A stretch of DNA of 33,971 nt from Candidatus Mediterraneibacter surreyensis (GCA_019118885.1 DWYB01000011.1:1-33971); one strand, 5' to 3'; shown: positions 23,351 through 32,007, numbered from the stretch's first letter. The notes: generated by a model from the letters alone, not told the origin. Program-made: numbers and translations.

Positions 23351-24466
23351 ATGGGTAAAACGCACATAGGTCAAAAAATGATCCTTTCCGCAGCAGTGGG
23401 AATGATCATGATTCCGGGGAGTACGCTTACTGTAACTGCGGCGGAAAATAAAGAAGAACAGCCGCTTATACAGACGTCAGGGATCGAATCGGTACTGGAA
23501 GAATGTTATGAGACAGAAGTAAAAGATAATATTAATCTCTATCTGGTGCCAACAGAAGAGGGTGAGTATTTGAATATGGCATTTTCTGATACAGGAGATT
23601 ATACCTATATCAGAAGTGCCCCGGATGAGGACAGTGACTGGGTCGGAAAGCTTTATAAAGATTCGGCGGCCCAGGTGCTGGAATATCTGGACGGCTGGAC
23701 AAAGATTCGTTCAGGCTCGGCTGAGGGATATGTTCCTGCAGATACGCTTATTACAGGAAATGAAGCTCAGGAACATGCAAAAGAGTATGAAAATAATAAG
23801 GTTACGGTTACGGCATCCGTTCTCAATGTCAGAGACGGACAGGGGACGGATGCAAATATCCTGACACAGATTGAGATGGACGAGCAGTATCAGGTAACCG
23901 GAGAAGCGGTTGATGGCTGGTATCCGGTTAAAGTAGGAGATATTGACGGCTGGGTATCAGGAAATTATGTAACGCAGGAAACTTCCTACTCCTATGGGGA
24001 GACAAAGGAGGAAGAAGAACAACGGATTGCGGAAGAAAAAGCAGAGGAAGAACGAAAAGAGCAGGAAGCAGCCAGGCAGGAGGCGGCAGAGGCTTCTGTG
24101 CTGAATGACAGCACGGGAGTGTCAGGACAGGCTGTGATAGATTATGCCTGTCAGTTTGTGGGAAATCCCTATGTATGGGGAGGAACAAGCCTTACAAACG
24201 GCGCGGACTGTTCCGGCTTTGTCCAGTCGGTATATGCATATTTTGGAATCAGTCTTCCAAGGACGACATATGATATGGTAAATTCCGGATATGCTGTAAG
24301 CTATGATGAAGCACAGCCGGGCGATCTGATTCTGTATGGAGATTGCAGCCATGTAGGGCTTTATATGGGAGATGGAAATATAGTAAATGCTCTCAACTCA
24401 GAAAAAGGAATCTGTATCTGTAGTGCCACATATACAAATATTTATGCGATCAGACGCGTGCTCTGA
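23351..24466 (+). CDS. Secreted SH3-domain NlpC/P60 peptidoglycan endopeptidase
   Basis: The 371-residue protein has a signal peptide (about residues 1-30, ending TVTAAE), two bacterial SH3 domains (about 75-135 and 152-208, each with a WxKxR/GYVxxxxL-like pattern), a charged coiled coil (about 215-245, EEEEQRIAEEKAEEERKEQE) and an NlpC/P60 domain. The catalytic Cys287 is in ADCSGF, His334 in CSHVGLYMG, and VNALN gives the third polar residue. Such enzymes cut stem peptides (gamma-D-Glu-diamino acid bonds), and the SH3 domains bind the wall. AAGGAGG precedes the start and a consensus promoter drives it. A terminator follows, so it is monocistronic. Confidence 0.95.
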   Translation: MGKTHIGQKMILSAAVGMIMIPGSTLTVTAAENKEEQPLIQTSGIESVLEECYETEVKDNINLYLVPTEEGEYLNMAFSDTGDYTYIRSAPDEDSDWVGKLYKDSAAQVLEYLDGWTKIRSGSAEGYVPADTLITGNEAQEHAKEYENNKVTVTASVLNVRDGQGTDANILTQIEMDEQYQVTGEAVDGWYPVKVGDIDGWVSGNYVTQETSYSYGETKEEEEQRIAEEKAEEERKEQEAARQEAAEASVLNDSTGVSGQAVIDYACQFVGNPYVWGGTSLTNGADCSGFVQSVYAYFGISLPRTTYDMVNSGYAVSYDEAQPGDLILYGDCSHVGLYMGDGNIVNALNSEKGICICSATYTNIYAIRRVL

Positions 24467-24506
24467 TACAGATCTATAGTACAAAGCGAAGATATATTAT
24501 AATAAG

Positions 24507-24552
24507 AACGGGAAGATTGTATTTTACTGAAAATGCAGTTTTCCCGTTTTCG
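24507..24552 (+). terminator. Terminator after the NlpC/P60 gene
   Basis: AACGGGAA (24507-24514) pairs with TTCCCGTT (24541-24548), followed by T residues. Confidence 0.75.
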
Positions 24553-24640
24553 ACATATAAGTCGATAAAATAAGCAAAATGCACAAAAATGTTTTTATTT
24601 GTAAAAAACCGTCGAAATGAAAAATCAGGAAGTTTTCAAC

Positions 24641-24712
24641 TTATCCACACTTTAAACAATGAAAAACGTGGAAAAAGTAAGGTTTTTTACAGAGTTATCC
24701 ACATTATCCACA
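24641..24712. promoter_or_regulatory. Cluster of three perfect DnaA boxes
   Basis: TTATCCACA occurs at 24641-24649, 24695-24703 and 24704-24712, the last two directly abutting. All are in the same orientation within a very AT-rich 500-bp non-coding stretch. Inverse copies occur at about 25298 and 33621. There is no dnaA or dnaN nearby, so this is not an obvious origin; it could titrate DnaA or regulate the next gene. Confidence 0.7.
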
Positions 24713-24918
24713 CAAAAACATATGTTTTTGGTGAATTACTCAACGATAAAAAAAGAACGAACGTTTTGGTGAGTTGTTATGAAAATGTAAAATTGTCGAA
24801 AAAAATCAGTTTGATTCTTGACTTTTAAGTATTCAAAAAAACAAAAAAATATGGCGAAACATGTCAGAAAATTCAGAAAAGGACATCAACTGCCATCTGT
24901 ATAAAATGGAAAACACTG

Positions 24919-24947
24919 TTGATAATTTAATTGACAGGGATTATAAT
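24919..24947 (+). promoter_or_regulatory. Promoter of the DUF1858 gene
   Basis: TTGATA (24919-24924), a 17-bp spacer and TATAAT (24942-24947) lie 49 bp before the start. Confidence 0.8.
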
Positions 24948-24996
24948 AAAAGCCATTGAAAGAATTCAATTAATTTTTAATAAGGAGGAAATAGAA

Positions 24997-25206
24997 ATGG
25001 CACAGATTTCTAAAGATACAAAAATCGGAGAACTGCTTAATATTTTTCCGGATTCAGCACCGATCCTGATGGAGATTGGAATGCATTGCCTTGGCTGTCC
25101 GGCATCTCAGATGGAGACACTTGAGGAAGCGGCTATGGTACATGGTATTGACAGCTCTCTTCTTGTGGAAAAAATTAATGCCGCTATGGCAGCAGCAGAG
25201 AAATAG
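24997..25206 (+). CDS. DUF1858 redox-disulfide protein
   Basis: The 69-residue protein is a stand-alone DUF1858 domain, a helical unit related to the hybrid-cluster-protein-associated disulfide domain. The signature is [22 protein letters not shown], with the CxxC pair at Cys31 and Cys34 after His30. It is presumed to act in thiol/disulfide or metal chemistry in anaerobes; no precise reaction is established. AAGGAGG is 9 nt upstream of ATG 24997, which excludes the longer in-frame start at 24931. It has its own promoter and a perfect terminator, so it is monocistronic. Confidence 0.9.
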   Translation: MAQISKDTKIGELLNIFPDSAPILMEIGMHCLGCPASQMETLEEAAMVHGIDSSLLVEKINAAMAAAEK

Positions 25207-25220
25207 GCTGGCGGAATACA

Positions 25221-25277
25221 AAAAGCCCCGGGATACACGTCAAATGTTTATCGGTTGTCGTGTATCCCGGGGCTTTT
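25221..25277. terminator. Bidirectional terminator
   Basis: A perfect 19-bp stem (25221-25239 with 25259-25277) containing GCCCCGGGATACACG has A and T tracts at its ends, so it serves both the DUF1858 gene and the convergent mecA gene. Confidence 0.92.
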
Positions 25278-25289
25278 ATTGTTTTATCC

Positions 25290-26015
25290 TTATAATGTGG
25301 ATAATTTTTGTACGGCATCTGCTGACACTACGATTTCGCAGTGTTCTTCCAGAAATGCAAGAACTGCGGAATCAGCTTTTTCAGGCGATCCATATTCAGA
25401 AAGCATATTACATATTTTATTAAATTCGTTGGTGGAATGCTCTGATGGTGCAAGAGCAAGAAGGAATACTCCTTCATCAGCATCCTTATACAGTGTGTTG
25501 GAACCTCTGTAAACCGGTGCGATAAGGCGTGATGCCCGTATCACCCCGTCCAGTGTTTCAAAGGAAAATATCCTGACAGAAAATGCCGGTGCATTTTGGG
25601 TTTCCTCATTATTAGTTGCCGTATGGGTACCCGTTGCAGCCTCTTTTACCTTATTTAAAAGATTCAGGAATTCATCGGCTCCCTCGAGCTTTTCCAAAGT
25701 TTCCAAATTGAGAGGATCATTTTCCTCTGCCGGTGTGAATTTGGAAAAACGTGTATCGAGTTCCTCGGGATCTTCTACCTTTGTGATAATCAGTACGATA
25801 GAATCTGAAGAAGAAGGAATCGCTTCTATCATAAGGGGGATGTTTTCCGCTTCAAAACCAAAGTCAAAGGAAGCTTGCTGCATCATATCACGAAATAAAG
25901 ATTTTGCTTTCTCAGTGCCATAGGCGAGCTCACTCAGTTTTAGGTGGCGCGCCGCCAGATCAGCGTGTGTCAACGTACAACGAATCTGATTTTCATTGAG
26001 TTTTTCAATCTTCAT
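25290..26015 (-). CDS. mecA: Adaptor protein MecA
   Basis: The 241-residue protein matches MecA, the adaptor that delivers substrates to the ClpC ATPase. The N-terminal substrate-binding region begins MKIEKLNENQIRCTLTHADL and includes LAYGTEKAKSLFRDMMQQA. A Glu/Thr/Asn-rich linker (about residues 110-140) leads to a C-terminal ClpC-binding domain with FSFETLDGVIRASRLIAP and SNTLYKDADEGVFLLAL. Length is typical. AAGGATG lies before the start. A short AT-rich leader carries no obvious strong promoter. It is convergent with the DUF1858 gene and shares its terminator. Confidence 0.93.
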   Translation of the reverse strand: MKIEKLNENQIRCTLTHADLAARHLKLSELAYGTEKAKSLFRDMMQQASFDFGFEAENIPLMIEAIPSSSDSIVLIITKVEDPEELDTRFSKFTPAEENDPLNLETLEKLEGADEFLNLLNKVKEAATGTHTATNNEETQNAPAFSVRIFSFETLDGVIRASRLIAPVYRGSNTLYKDADEGVFLLALAPSEHSTNEFNKICNMLSEYGSPEKADSAVLAFLEEHCEIVVSADAVQKLSTL

Positions 26016-26491
26016 ATAATCACATCCTTATACTATATAAGATAATATGCACATCAAATTGATTTAGATACATATTCTCACGATTAGTATAAACAAAAAA
26101 GATGACAATGTAAAGAAAAATTATGTGTTTGCATACTTATCAACAAATCTACACAGGTTATGAACAATAAACACATTGCAAAGGACAGGAGCACCACATA
26201 TAATGGCACTTACAAAAGACGGCAGTCCTGATAAATAAATACAAAGGCAAGGAGGTAAGAGAGAGTACGTTTCTACGATTTTCCATTCTTTTTGGATCTG
26301 ATGCCGGAGATCCCGGCAATTATTTCATTAAGCAGGAAAGGCGATTATATGATGGAAAGGCCCGATGCGGATTCTGTTGTCTTTTGCGCTGCCAGGTTAC
26401 CGACAGTATGTCACAGATACTTTCTTATGGTAATTAGAATGGTGTTACATATTTATCGTGGTCCGTATGGGGAAAGGAGAGTATACAACAG
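26016..26491. other. Intergenic stretch with no confident gene
   Basis: About 475 bp separate mecA from the next small gene. The left part is AT-rich and must hold the mecA promoter. AAGGAGG at about 26249 is not followed by a standard start at the right distance. A 67-codon frame (26292-26495) starts at TTG and overlaps the next start codon by four bases, but its composition is unlike a protein, so it is not called. Confidence 0.5.
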
Positions 26492-26731
26492 ATGAAAATG
26501 GATGAAACAGTTTATCGGAATTTGTTTACAGAGCTGGAACAATATGAACAGAAAGGCATTGATATTTCCATTGACGGATATCGGGCAAGCCCGCTGCAGA
26601 TTGTGACGGCTTACATGACAAAGGAAGAGGGAACCTATATGCGCGATTATGTTCTGAGCCGTGACGGATATATAGAAGCGCTTGCATTTACTGATATTAA
26701 TGACTGTCAGCAGGCGGAGAATACCCCTTAA
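26492..26731 (+). CDS. Small conserved-looking hypothetical protein
   Basis: The 79-residue, acidic, soluble protein begins MKMDETVYRNLFTELEQYEQ and continues with ISIDGYRASPLQIVTAYMTKEEGTYMRDYVL. It looks like a folded alpha/beta polypeptide with no membrane segment, signal or cysteine. I do not recognise the family. AAAGGAGA is 12 nt before the ATG, slightly long; the second Met (26498) is less likely. It is flanked by non-coding DNA and followed by a structured element. Codon use looks like that of its neighbours. Confidence 0.65.
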   Translation: MKMDETVYRNLFTELEQYEQKGIDISIDGYRASPLQIVTAYMTKEEGTYMRDYVLSRDGYIEALAFTDINDCQQAENTP

Positions 26732-26830
26732 TCCGCCGGACATCTCGAAAAAGACACATTTGTATATTGTTATAAAGCTGTTTAAAATCTCCTGAAACAG
26801 GCAAATTATTAATGAATCATAATGAAAATA

Positions 26831-26973
26831 TGGTATAATGATCGCGAAGAACGCGATCCGAAGCGATTACACCGCTTCGCCCTGTTACACAGGGATTATA
26901 CCGGCAACCCATGGCTTGGGAAGTAAATGGAGCTAAAGCTCCGCTTCCTTCCCTGTGCACGTGGTATAATGAT
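26831..26973 (+). repeat. Four-way-junction element flanked by a 12-bp direct repeat with an extended -10
   Basis: TGGTATAATGAT occurs at 26831-26842 and 26962-26973. Starting in the first copy, 71 nt (26832-26902) fold with no unpaired base between helices: outer stem GGTATAAT/ATTATACC and three hairpins, GATCGCG/CGCGATC, CGAAGCG/CGCTTCG with a 7-nt loop, and CCCTGT/ACAGGG. The second part holds GGAGC/GCTCC. Both direct repeats contain the extended -10 TGGTATAAT. The second probably drives the GH18 gene, giving a start at about 26980. It resembles a cloverleaf but lacks tRNA D-loop and T-loop sequences. Confidence 0.7.
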
Positions 26974-26992
26974 TCGTAATAGGAGGTACGGC

Positions 26993-28969
26993 ATGGACGA
27001 AAGAGAAAGAACGGGCGCGGAAAGACGGAGATCTGAAAGAGAAAGATCCCGCAGACAGCGCCCTGACAGATACGCCCACAGATCGCCAGGCGGCGGTTCA
27101 AGTCAAAGAAGACAAAAGCCGGGCAGACCGGAGCCGAACAGATCAGGATCGGGTAAGAGAAGCAGCAGAGCCAGGAGAAGACGACGCAACGCAGTGATAC
27201 GATGGCTCATATTTATCATATTGATTTTAGCGGTGATCGGAGGAATTCTGGTCTGGAAGAGATATGGTGCATCAAATGAGAAAGCAAATCTTGAACAATA
27301 TTATGGAATAGATCAGGAAGACGAGATTGCAGTTGTTGTCAATGAAGAAGTGGTCAGAGAAGACGACGAGGCGTCATCAGGTAATACAGAGCCGGCACCT
27401 GCACCCGGGAAAGTTTACGACGGACAGTATTATATTGAGTATTCTGTCGTACGAGAACGTATCAATAAGCGTTTTTATTGGGATCCGAATGAAAATATCC
27501 TGCTGTATACACTACCGGACGGCAATGTTTCGGCAGAGGTTGGAAGCAGCGAATATACAGATATAACAGAGAAAAAGAGCGTGGATTATACTATCCTGAA
27601 GACGGAGGGCAGAACTGCATATATCGCGCTGCCATTCATCCAGGAGTATACCAACATGGAGTATGAGGTGTATGATGATCCGGGGCCGAGCAGAGTTGTG
27701 ATCACATCCGTCTGGGGTGAGATACAGACGGCGGAGATAAAAAGAGATACCCAGGTCCGCTATCAGGGAGGCGTGAAGAGTCCGATCCTTACGGAGATAT
27801 CCGGTAATAGTAAAGTTGTTGTGCTGGAGGATGAAAACGACTGGATGAAAGTCGGCACAGAGGATGGATTTATCGGATATGTTAAGACAAATACGTTGAA
27901 GAATATTACTACCGAGACAAGATCGCGTGAATTTGAAGAACCGGTATATACAAATATTTCCAAAGATTATACGATCAATATGGCATGGCATAATGTTTCC
28001 AATAGCGATGCCAACAGCTATATCCTTGAGACAATAGCGGGAACGAAAGGGCTGACTACTATAGCTCCGACATGGTTCAGTCTTTCGGACACGGAAGGAA
28101 ATGTATCTTCCCTTGCGGATCCGGATTATGTGAATTATGCGCATCAGTCTAATCTGGAAGTATGGGCTGTGCTAAGAGATTTCCATGGAGGAATCAATTC
28201 CTATGATGAGACGTATGAGGTGCTCAGTTATACTTCCAAACGAACGAAAATCATAAATCAGGTGATTGACGAAGCAATCCAAAACGGAATAGACGGAATT
28301 AATCTGGACTTTGAACTTGTGTCGGCGGAATGTGGAGAGCACTATATTCAATTTGTGCGGGAGCTGTCCGTTCGCTGCAGACAAAATGGACTGGTGTTCT
28401 CGGTGGATAATTATGTGCCGCAGCCATATAATGAACATTATGACATTAAAGAACAGGGCAATGTTGCCGATTATGTTGTGATCATGGGATATGACGAACA
28501 TACGGACGGTTCGTATGAAGCCGGTTCGGTTGCATCTATCGGATATCTTGAAAATGGTATTACAGACGCTCTGAAATCCGTCTCAGCGGACAAACTGATT
28601 GCGGGAGTGCCATTCTTTACGAGGCTTTGGTTTGAAACCCCCAAAACACAGGAAGAGCTTTCTCAGGAGGCAGGAACCGAAGCTGCAAATTATCCGGACA
28701 AAGTAAGTTGTTCGGCATATAGTATGGATGAGGCGGCTCAGGTAGTGAAAGACGCCGGCGCGCAGGCACAATGGGATGAGGAAACCGGGCAGAATTATGC
28801 AGAATGGGAAGCTGACGGGGGCACTTATAAGATCTGGCTGGAAGACAATCGGTCTTTAGAAGAAAAACTGAAAGTGATTAAATCTAATAATCTGGCTGGG
28901 GTTGCTGAATGGAGCCTGGGCATGGAGAACTCAAGTGTATGGGATCTGATTCTGCAATATGTAAATTGA
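26993..28969 (+). CDS. Membrane-anchored SH3 and glycoside hydrolase family 18 protein
   Basis: The 658-residue protein has a very basic Arg/Ser-rich cytoplasmic N-terminus (1-67), one membrane segment (about 68-88), an extracellular region with an SH3-like domain (about 255-310, WMKVGTEDGFIGYVKTN) and a C-terminal GH18 barrel. The GH18 catalytic motif is DGINLDFE (residues 434-441, acid Glu441), followed by YVVIMGYDEH and the closing VAEWSLGMENSSVWDLI. The layout resembles spore-cortex or germination glucosaminidases of the YaaH/SleL type, but the membrane anchor and basic tail differ. ATG 26993 follows AGGAGG at good spacing; the in-frame ATG 26927 lies in the structured promoter element and is rejected. 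Confidence 0.9.
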   Translation: MDERERTGAERRRSERERSRRQRPDRYAHRSPGGGSSQRRQKPGRPEPNRSGSGKRSSRARRRRRNAVIRWLIFIILILAVIGGILVWKRYGASNEKANLEQYYGIDQEDEIAVVVNEEVVREDDEASSGNTEPAPAPGKVYDGQYYIEYSVVRERINKRFYWDPNENILLYTLPDGNVSAEVGSSEYTDITEKKSVDYTILKTEGRTAYIALPFIQEYTNMEYEVYDDPGPSRVVITSVWGEIQTAEIKRDTQVRYQGGVKSPILTEISGNSKVVVLEDENDWMKVGTEDGFIGYVKTNTLKNITTETRSREFEEPVYTNISKDYTINMAWHNVSNSDANSYILETIAGTKGLTTIAPTWFSLSDTEGNVSSLADPDYVNYAHQSNLEVWAVLRDFHGGINSYDETYEVLSYTSKRTKIINQVIDEAIQNGIDGINLDFELVSAECGEHYIQFVRELSVRCRQNGLVFSVDNYVPQPYNEHYDIKEQGNVADYVVIMGYDEHTDGSYEAGSVASIGYLENGITDALKSVSADKLIAGVPFFTRLWFETPKTQEELSQEAGTEAANYPDKVSCSAYSMDEAAQVVKDAGAQAQWDEETGQNYAEWEADGGTYKIWLEDNRSLEEKLKVIKSNNLAGVAEWSLGMENSSVWDLILQYVN

Positions 28970-29011
28970 TCATAATTCAATACCTGTAAAACTTCATATA
29001 TCTCAGAAAGA

Positions 29012-29064
29012 AACATCTCCTTTTTGCATATACATTTTATATATGTAGAAAAGGGGATGTTTTT
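29012..29064 (+). terminator. Terminator-like hairpin that contains the cwlD ribosome site
   Basis: AACATCTCCTTTT (from 29012) pairs with AAAAGGGGATGTT (to 29061), with an inner CATATA/TATATG helix, and T residues run to 29064. AAGGGG in the 3' arm is the only Shine-Dalgarno sequence for the gene whose ATG begins at 29065, directly after the T-run. Confidence 0.75.
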
Positions 29065-29754
29065 ATGCGCAGAAAAATGAGTATAATAGTCTCAATCATG
29101 GTATTGTTGGCGATGATTGCGGCCTGCTGCAGCTTTGGGGAAATGCTGCAGACAAATATTGCGCAGAGCAGAGAGTCATCGGCTTCGGTTTCGGATGGTG
29201 GACGACTGGTAATTCTGGATCCCGGACATGGCGGTATTGATGCGGGAAAGATTGGAGTAAACAATGCAGAGGAAAAGGAAATAAATCTAAAGATATCTTT
29301 AAAAATAAAAACATTGCTTGAACGTGAAGGGATATCTGTGATGATGACGCGAACAGATGATGAAAGGTTGTCAGATACACACAGAAGTGATCTGGAAGAG
29401 CGGGTGCGTATCATGAATGAGGAAAAACCGAGGCTTGTCGTGAGTGTTCATCAGAACAGTTATCAGAGTCCGGAAGTTAAAGGACCACAGGTGTTTTACT
29501 ATACGGGGTCCGTCGAAGGCAGAAAAGCTGCGGAAATCCTTCAGTCCGGGCTCAACGAGATTGATCCTTCATATTCGAGGACGGCAAAAGAGAATTCTTC
29601 TTATTATATATTAAAGAGAGCGGAGGTTCCGGTGGTTATTGTGGAATGTGGGTTTCTTAGCAATGCAGATGAGGCAGATAAGTTGATCAGCGATGAGTAT
29701 CAAGAGGTAGTAGCCAAAGCCATTGCGGAAGGAATTACAGGATATGTAAATTAA
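29065..29754 (+). CDS. cwlD: N-acetylmuramoyl-L-alanine amidase, CwlD-like
   Basis: The 229-residue amidase_3 protein has an N-terminal signal or anchor (about residues 5-25). Active-site motifs are complete: VILDPGHGGIDAG with zinc His, EEKEINLKISLKIK with zinc Glu, LVVSVHQNSY with zinc His, and VVIVECGFLSNADE with catalytic Glu. CwlD trims stem peptides so that muramic-delta-lactam forms in spore cortex, a step needed for germination. The short length with no binding repeats fits CwlD better than vegetative amidases. It follows the GH18 gene, a second probable cortex enzyme. The ribosome site is sequestered in the preceding hairpin. Confidence 0.85.
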   Translation: MRRKMSIIVSIMVLLAMIAACCSFGEMLQTNIAQSRESSASVSDGGRLVILDPGHGGIDAGKIGVNNAEEKEINLKISLKIKTLLEREGISVMMTRTDDERLSDTHRSDLEERVRIMNEEKPRLVVSVHQNSYQSPEVKGPQVFYYTGSVEGRKAAEILQSGLNEIDPSYSRTAKENSSYYILKRAEVPVVIVECGFLSNADEADKLISDEYQEVVAKAIAEGITGYVN

Positions 29755-29835
29755 CGTTATGTTATGGCACGATGAAAGATTAAACGACTGTAGCGCGGCA
29801 CACCAGACAAAGTGGTTTTTTTTTGATACGAATAA

Positions 29836-29844
29836 TGGTATAAT
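29836..29844 (+). promoter_or_regulatory. Extended -10 promoter just upstream of tsaC
   Basis: TGGTATAAT (TATAAT at 29839-29844) ends 7 nt before the ATG at 29852. Normal initiation would place the RNA 5' end at or next to the start codon. No good -35 box is visible, as is common with extended -10 promoters. Confidence 0.6.
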
Positions 29845-29851
29845 AGATTAC

Positions 29852-31396
29852 ATGGAGACATTAATCAGAAAAATAGATAAAAATCAAATAGATGAAGATA
29901 TTATAGAGGAAGCGGGAAAACTTCTGCGTGAGGGCAGACTGGTGGCATTTCCGACAGAGACCGTGTATGGACTTGGCGCAGATGCGCTGAAAGAGGAGGC
30001 GGCTAAGAAAACTTACGCGGCGAAAGGAAGACCTTCTGATAATCCGCTTATCGTACACATAGCCGATTATGAAGATCTGAAAAGGATTGCGGTAAATATT
30101 CCGCCGGAGACAGATATGTTGGCAGCACATTTCTGGCCCGGACCTCTGACTATGATATTTGAGAAGAGCGATATTGTTCCTTATGGAACTACTGGAGGGC
30201 TTGATACGGTTGCGGTGAGAATGCCGTCTGATCCGGTGGCTCAGGCGTTGATCAGGGCAGCAGGAGGGTTCGTTTCAGCGCCCAGTGCGAATACATCGGG
30301 AAGACCAAGTCCTACGACAGCGCAGCATGTAGAGGAAGATTTGAGTGGTAAAATAGATATGATCCTGGATGGTGGCGCTGTAGATATTGGTTTAGAGTCA
30401 ACAATACTGGATATGACAGTTATTCCCCCCATGATATTGAGACCTGGCGCGATTACAGCCGAGATGTTTGAAGAAGTCATAGGACCGGTAAATGTGGATG
30501 AGACACTGTTAAGTGATAAGAGTACACAGGCGCCGAAGGCTCCGGGGATGAAATACAGACATTATGCGCCGAAAGCAAAGCTGATGATCGTGGAAGGGGA
30601 TCTCCGGGAAGAGATACTTGCAATACGCCAGCTGGCGTATGAGGCTGACAGAAAAGGTCACCCTGTCGGCGTGATTGCAACGAATGAGACTCTTCCGTTC
30701 TATAATTATGGAATTGTCAAAAATATTGGTACAAGAGAAAATGAAAAGACCATCGCCAGAAATCTATACAAAGTACTGCGGGAATTTGATGAGGAAAATA
30801 TAGACACAATCTACAGCGAGTCTTTTGCAGTGCAGGGGATGGGAACGGCGATCATGAACCGATTGGAGAAAGCGGCCGGACATCTTATAATTCCGGCTAA
30901 AAATATCGTAAAGCTTCAGAAGTACAGGAGAATTACATTTGTAAGCGGTACGGATTCGGCCAGAGGGCCTATGGCGGCAGAACTTCTCAGACATTGCGAC
31001 CTGGAACAGGAATATGTGATAAATTCAAGGGGCATAGTTGTACTTTTCCCTGAACCGGCCAATCAAAAGGCTGAAGCGATAATGAAAAGCGCGCAGATGA
31101 CCCTGGAGAACCACAGTTCTCTTCAGTTTGACGGAGAGAATATTCAGGAAGATACTCTGATTCTTACTATTGATAAAAATCAGAAAGAAAAATTACTTGC
31201 GGAATACCCCCTTTTGGAAAATGTATATACTTTGAATGAGTTTATTGACGATGACACAGAGATCCCGGATCCGTATGGCAAACCATTGACTGCATACGGA
31301 GAATGTTATGAGGTGCTGGACAGGCTGATAAAAAAACTGGCAGATAAATTAAATTCATTAACGGAGGAAGAAAAATGGCAGGAAGAACAATGGTGA
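29852..31396 (+). CDS. TsaC/Sua5 threonylcarbamoyl-AMP synthase fused to a phosphatase-like domain lacking its Cys
   Basis: The 514-residue protein combines two domains. Residues 1-350 are a Sua5/YwlC enzyme, which makes threonylcarbamoyl-AMP for the t6A37 tRNA modification: the YrdC core has [29 protein letters not shown] and [12 protein letters not shown], followed by the Sua5 domain from about 240. Residues 358-510 match low-molecular-weight or arginine phosphatases (YwlE type), but the C-x5-R loop reads S-G-T-D-S-A-R, with Ser365 instead of the nucleophilic Cys (AGC codon); Arg371 and the acid Asp473 in DPYG remain. ATG 29852 gives the usual Sua5 N-terminus; no ribosome site precedes it. 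It overlaps upp by 22 nt. Confidence 0.9.
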   Translation: METLIRKIDKNQIDEDIIEEAGKLLREGRLVAFPTETVYGLGADALKEEAAKKTYAAKGRPSDNPLIVHIADYEDLKRIAVNIPPETDMLAAHFWPGPLTMIFEKSDIVPYGTTGGLDTVAVRMPSDPVAQALIRAAGGFVSAPSANTSGRPSPTTAQHVEEDLSGKIDMILDGGAVDIGLESTILDMTVIPPMILRPGAITAEMFEEVIGPVNVDETLLSDKSTQAPKAPGMKYRHYAPKAKLMIVEGDLREEILAIRQLAYEADRKGHPVGVIATNETLPFYNYGIVKNIGTRENEKTIARNLYKVLREFDEENIDTIYSESFAVQGMGTAIMNRLEKAAGHLIIPAKNIVKLQKYRRITFVSGTDSARGPMAAELLRHCDLEQEYVINSRGIVVLFPEPANQKAEAIMKSAQMTLENHSSLQFDGENIQEDTLILTIDKNQKEKLLAEYPLLENVYTLNEFIDDDTEIPDPYGKPLTAYGECYEVLDRLIKKLADKLNSLTEEEKWQEEQW

Positions 31397-32007
31397 TGGA
31401 TCATCCGCTGATCGCACATAAGATCAGCTATATTCGTCAGGAAAGTGTAGGAACAAAAGAGTTTCGAGAGGTAATAGGGGAGATTGCTCAGCTTATGTGT
31501 TATGAGGCGACACGTGATCTCAAAACAAAGGACGTGCAGATCAAAACACCTATTGCGGAGATGACAGGGAAGGTCCTTGCCGGGAAAAAACTTGCGATTG
31601 TACCGATATTAAGAGCCGGCCTTGGCATGGTGGATGGAATGTTGTCTATGATCCCGGCTGCCAAAGTGGGGCATATCGGACTTTACAGGGATCCGGAAAC
31701 ACTGGAACCAGTAGAGTATTATTGCAAGCTTCCGGCTGATTGTGGAGAAAGAGAGGTATTTGTAGTAGATCCGATGCTCGCTACAGGCGGATCCAGTGTG
31801 GCAGCAATCCGTATGCTGAAAGAAAAAGGAGTGAAGAATATCCGTTTCCTCTGTATCATAGCAGCTCCTGAGGGACTGAAGCGTATGCGGGAGGAGCATC
31901 CGGATGTAGATATTTATATAGGCGCTTTGGACGAAAAACTTAATGATCACGGATATATTGTTCCAGGACTTGGAGATGCAGGCGACCGTATATTCGGTAC
32001 AAAATAA
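31375..32007 (+). CDS. upp: Uracil phosphoribosyltransferase
   Basis: The 210-residue pyrimidine-salvage enzyme converts uracil and PRPP to UMP. Family motifs are [14 protein letters not shown] at the start, [14 protein letters not shown], the PRPP loop [11 protein letters not shown], and the uracil-site end [24 protein letters not shown] lies before ATG 31375 inside the end of the tsaC fusion gene, so translation is probably coupled. The dCMP deaminase gene follows 54 nt later, giving a small pyrimidine-nucleotide group. Confidence 0.97.
   Translation: MAGRTMVMDHPLIAHKISYIRQESVGTKEFREVIGEIAQLMCYEATRDLKTKDVQIKTPIAEMTGKVLAGKKLAIVPILRAGLGMVDGMLSMIPAAKVGHIGLYRDPETLEPVEYYCKLPADCGEREVFVVDPMLATGGSSVAAIRMLKEKGVKNIRFLCIIAAPEGLKRMREEHPDVDIYIGALDEKLNDHGYIVPGLGDAGDRIFGTK

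Noticed and set aside
24589-24828. 79-codon frame over the DnaA boxes
   Set aside because: Very AT-rich, no ribosome site, and it runs through the DnaA boxes; unlikely to be translated.
26292-26495. 67-codon frame ending in an ATGA overlap with the next gene
   Set aside because: Starts at TTG without a good ribosome site and has an implausible composition; the four-base overlap alone is not enough.
26832-26902. Cloverleaf read as a tRNA with a possible TAC anticodon
   Set aside because: The D and T arms lack the invariant loop sequences and the third hairpin has only a 3-nt loop, so it is not a functional tRNA.
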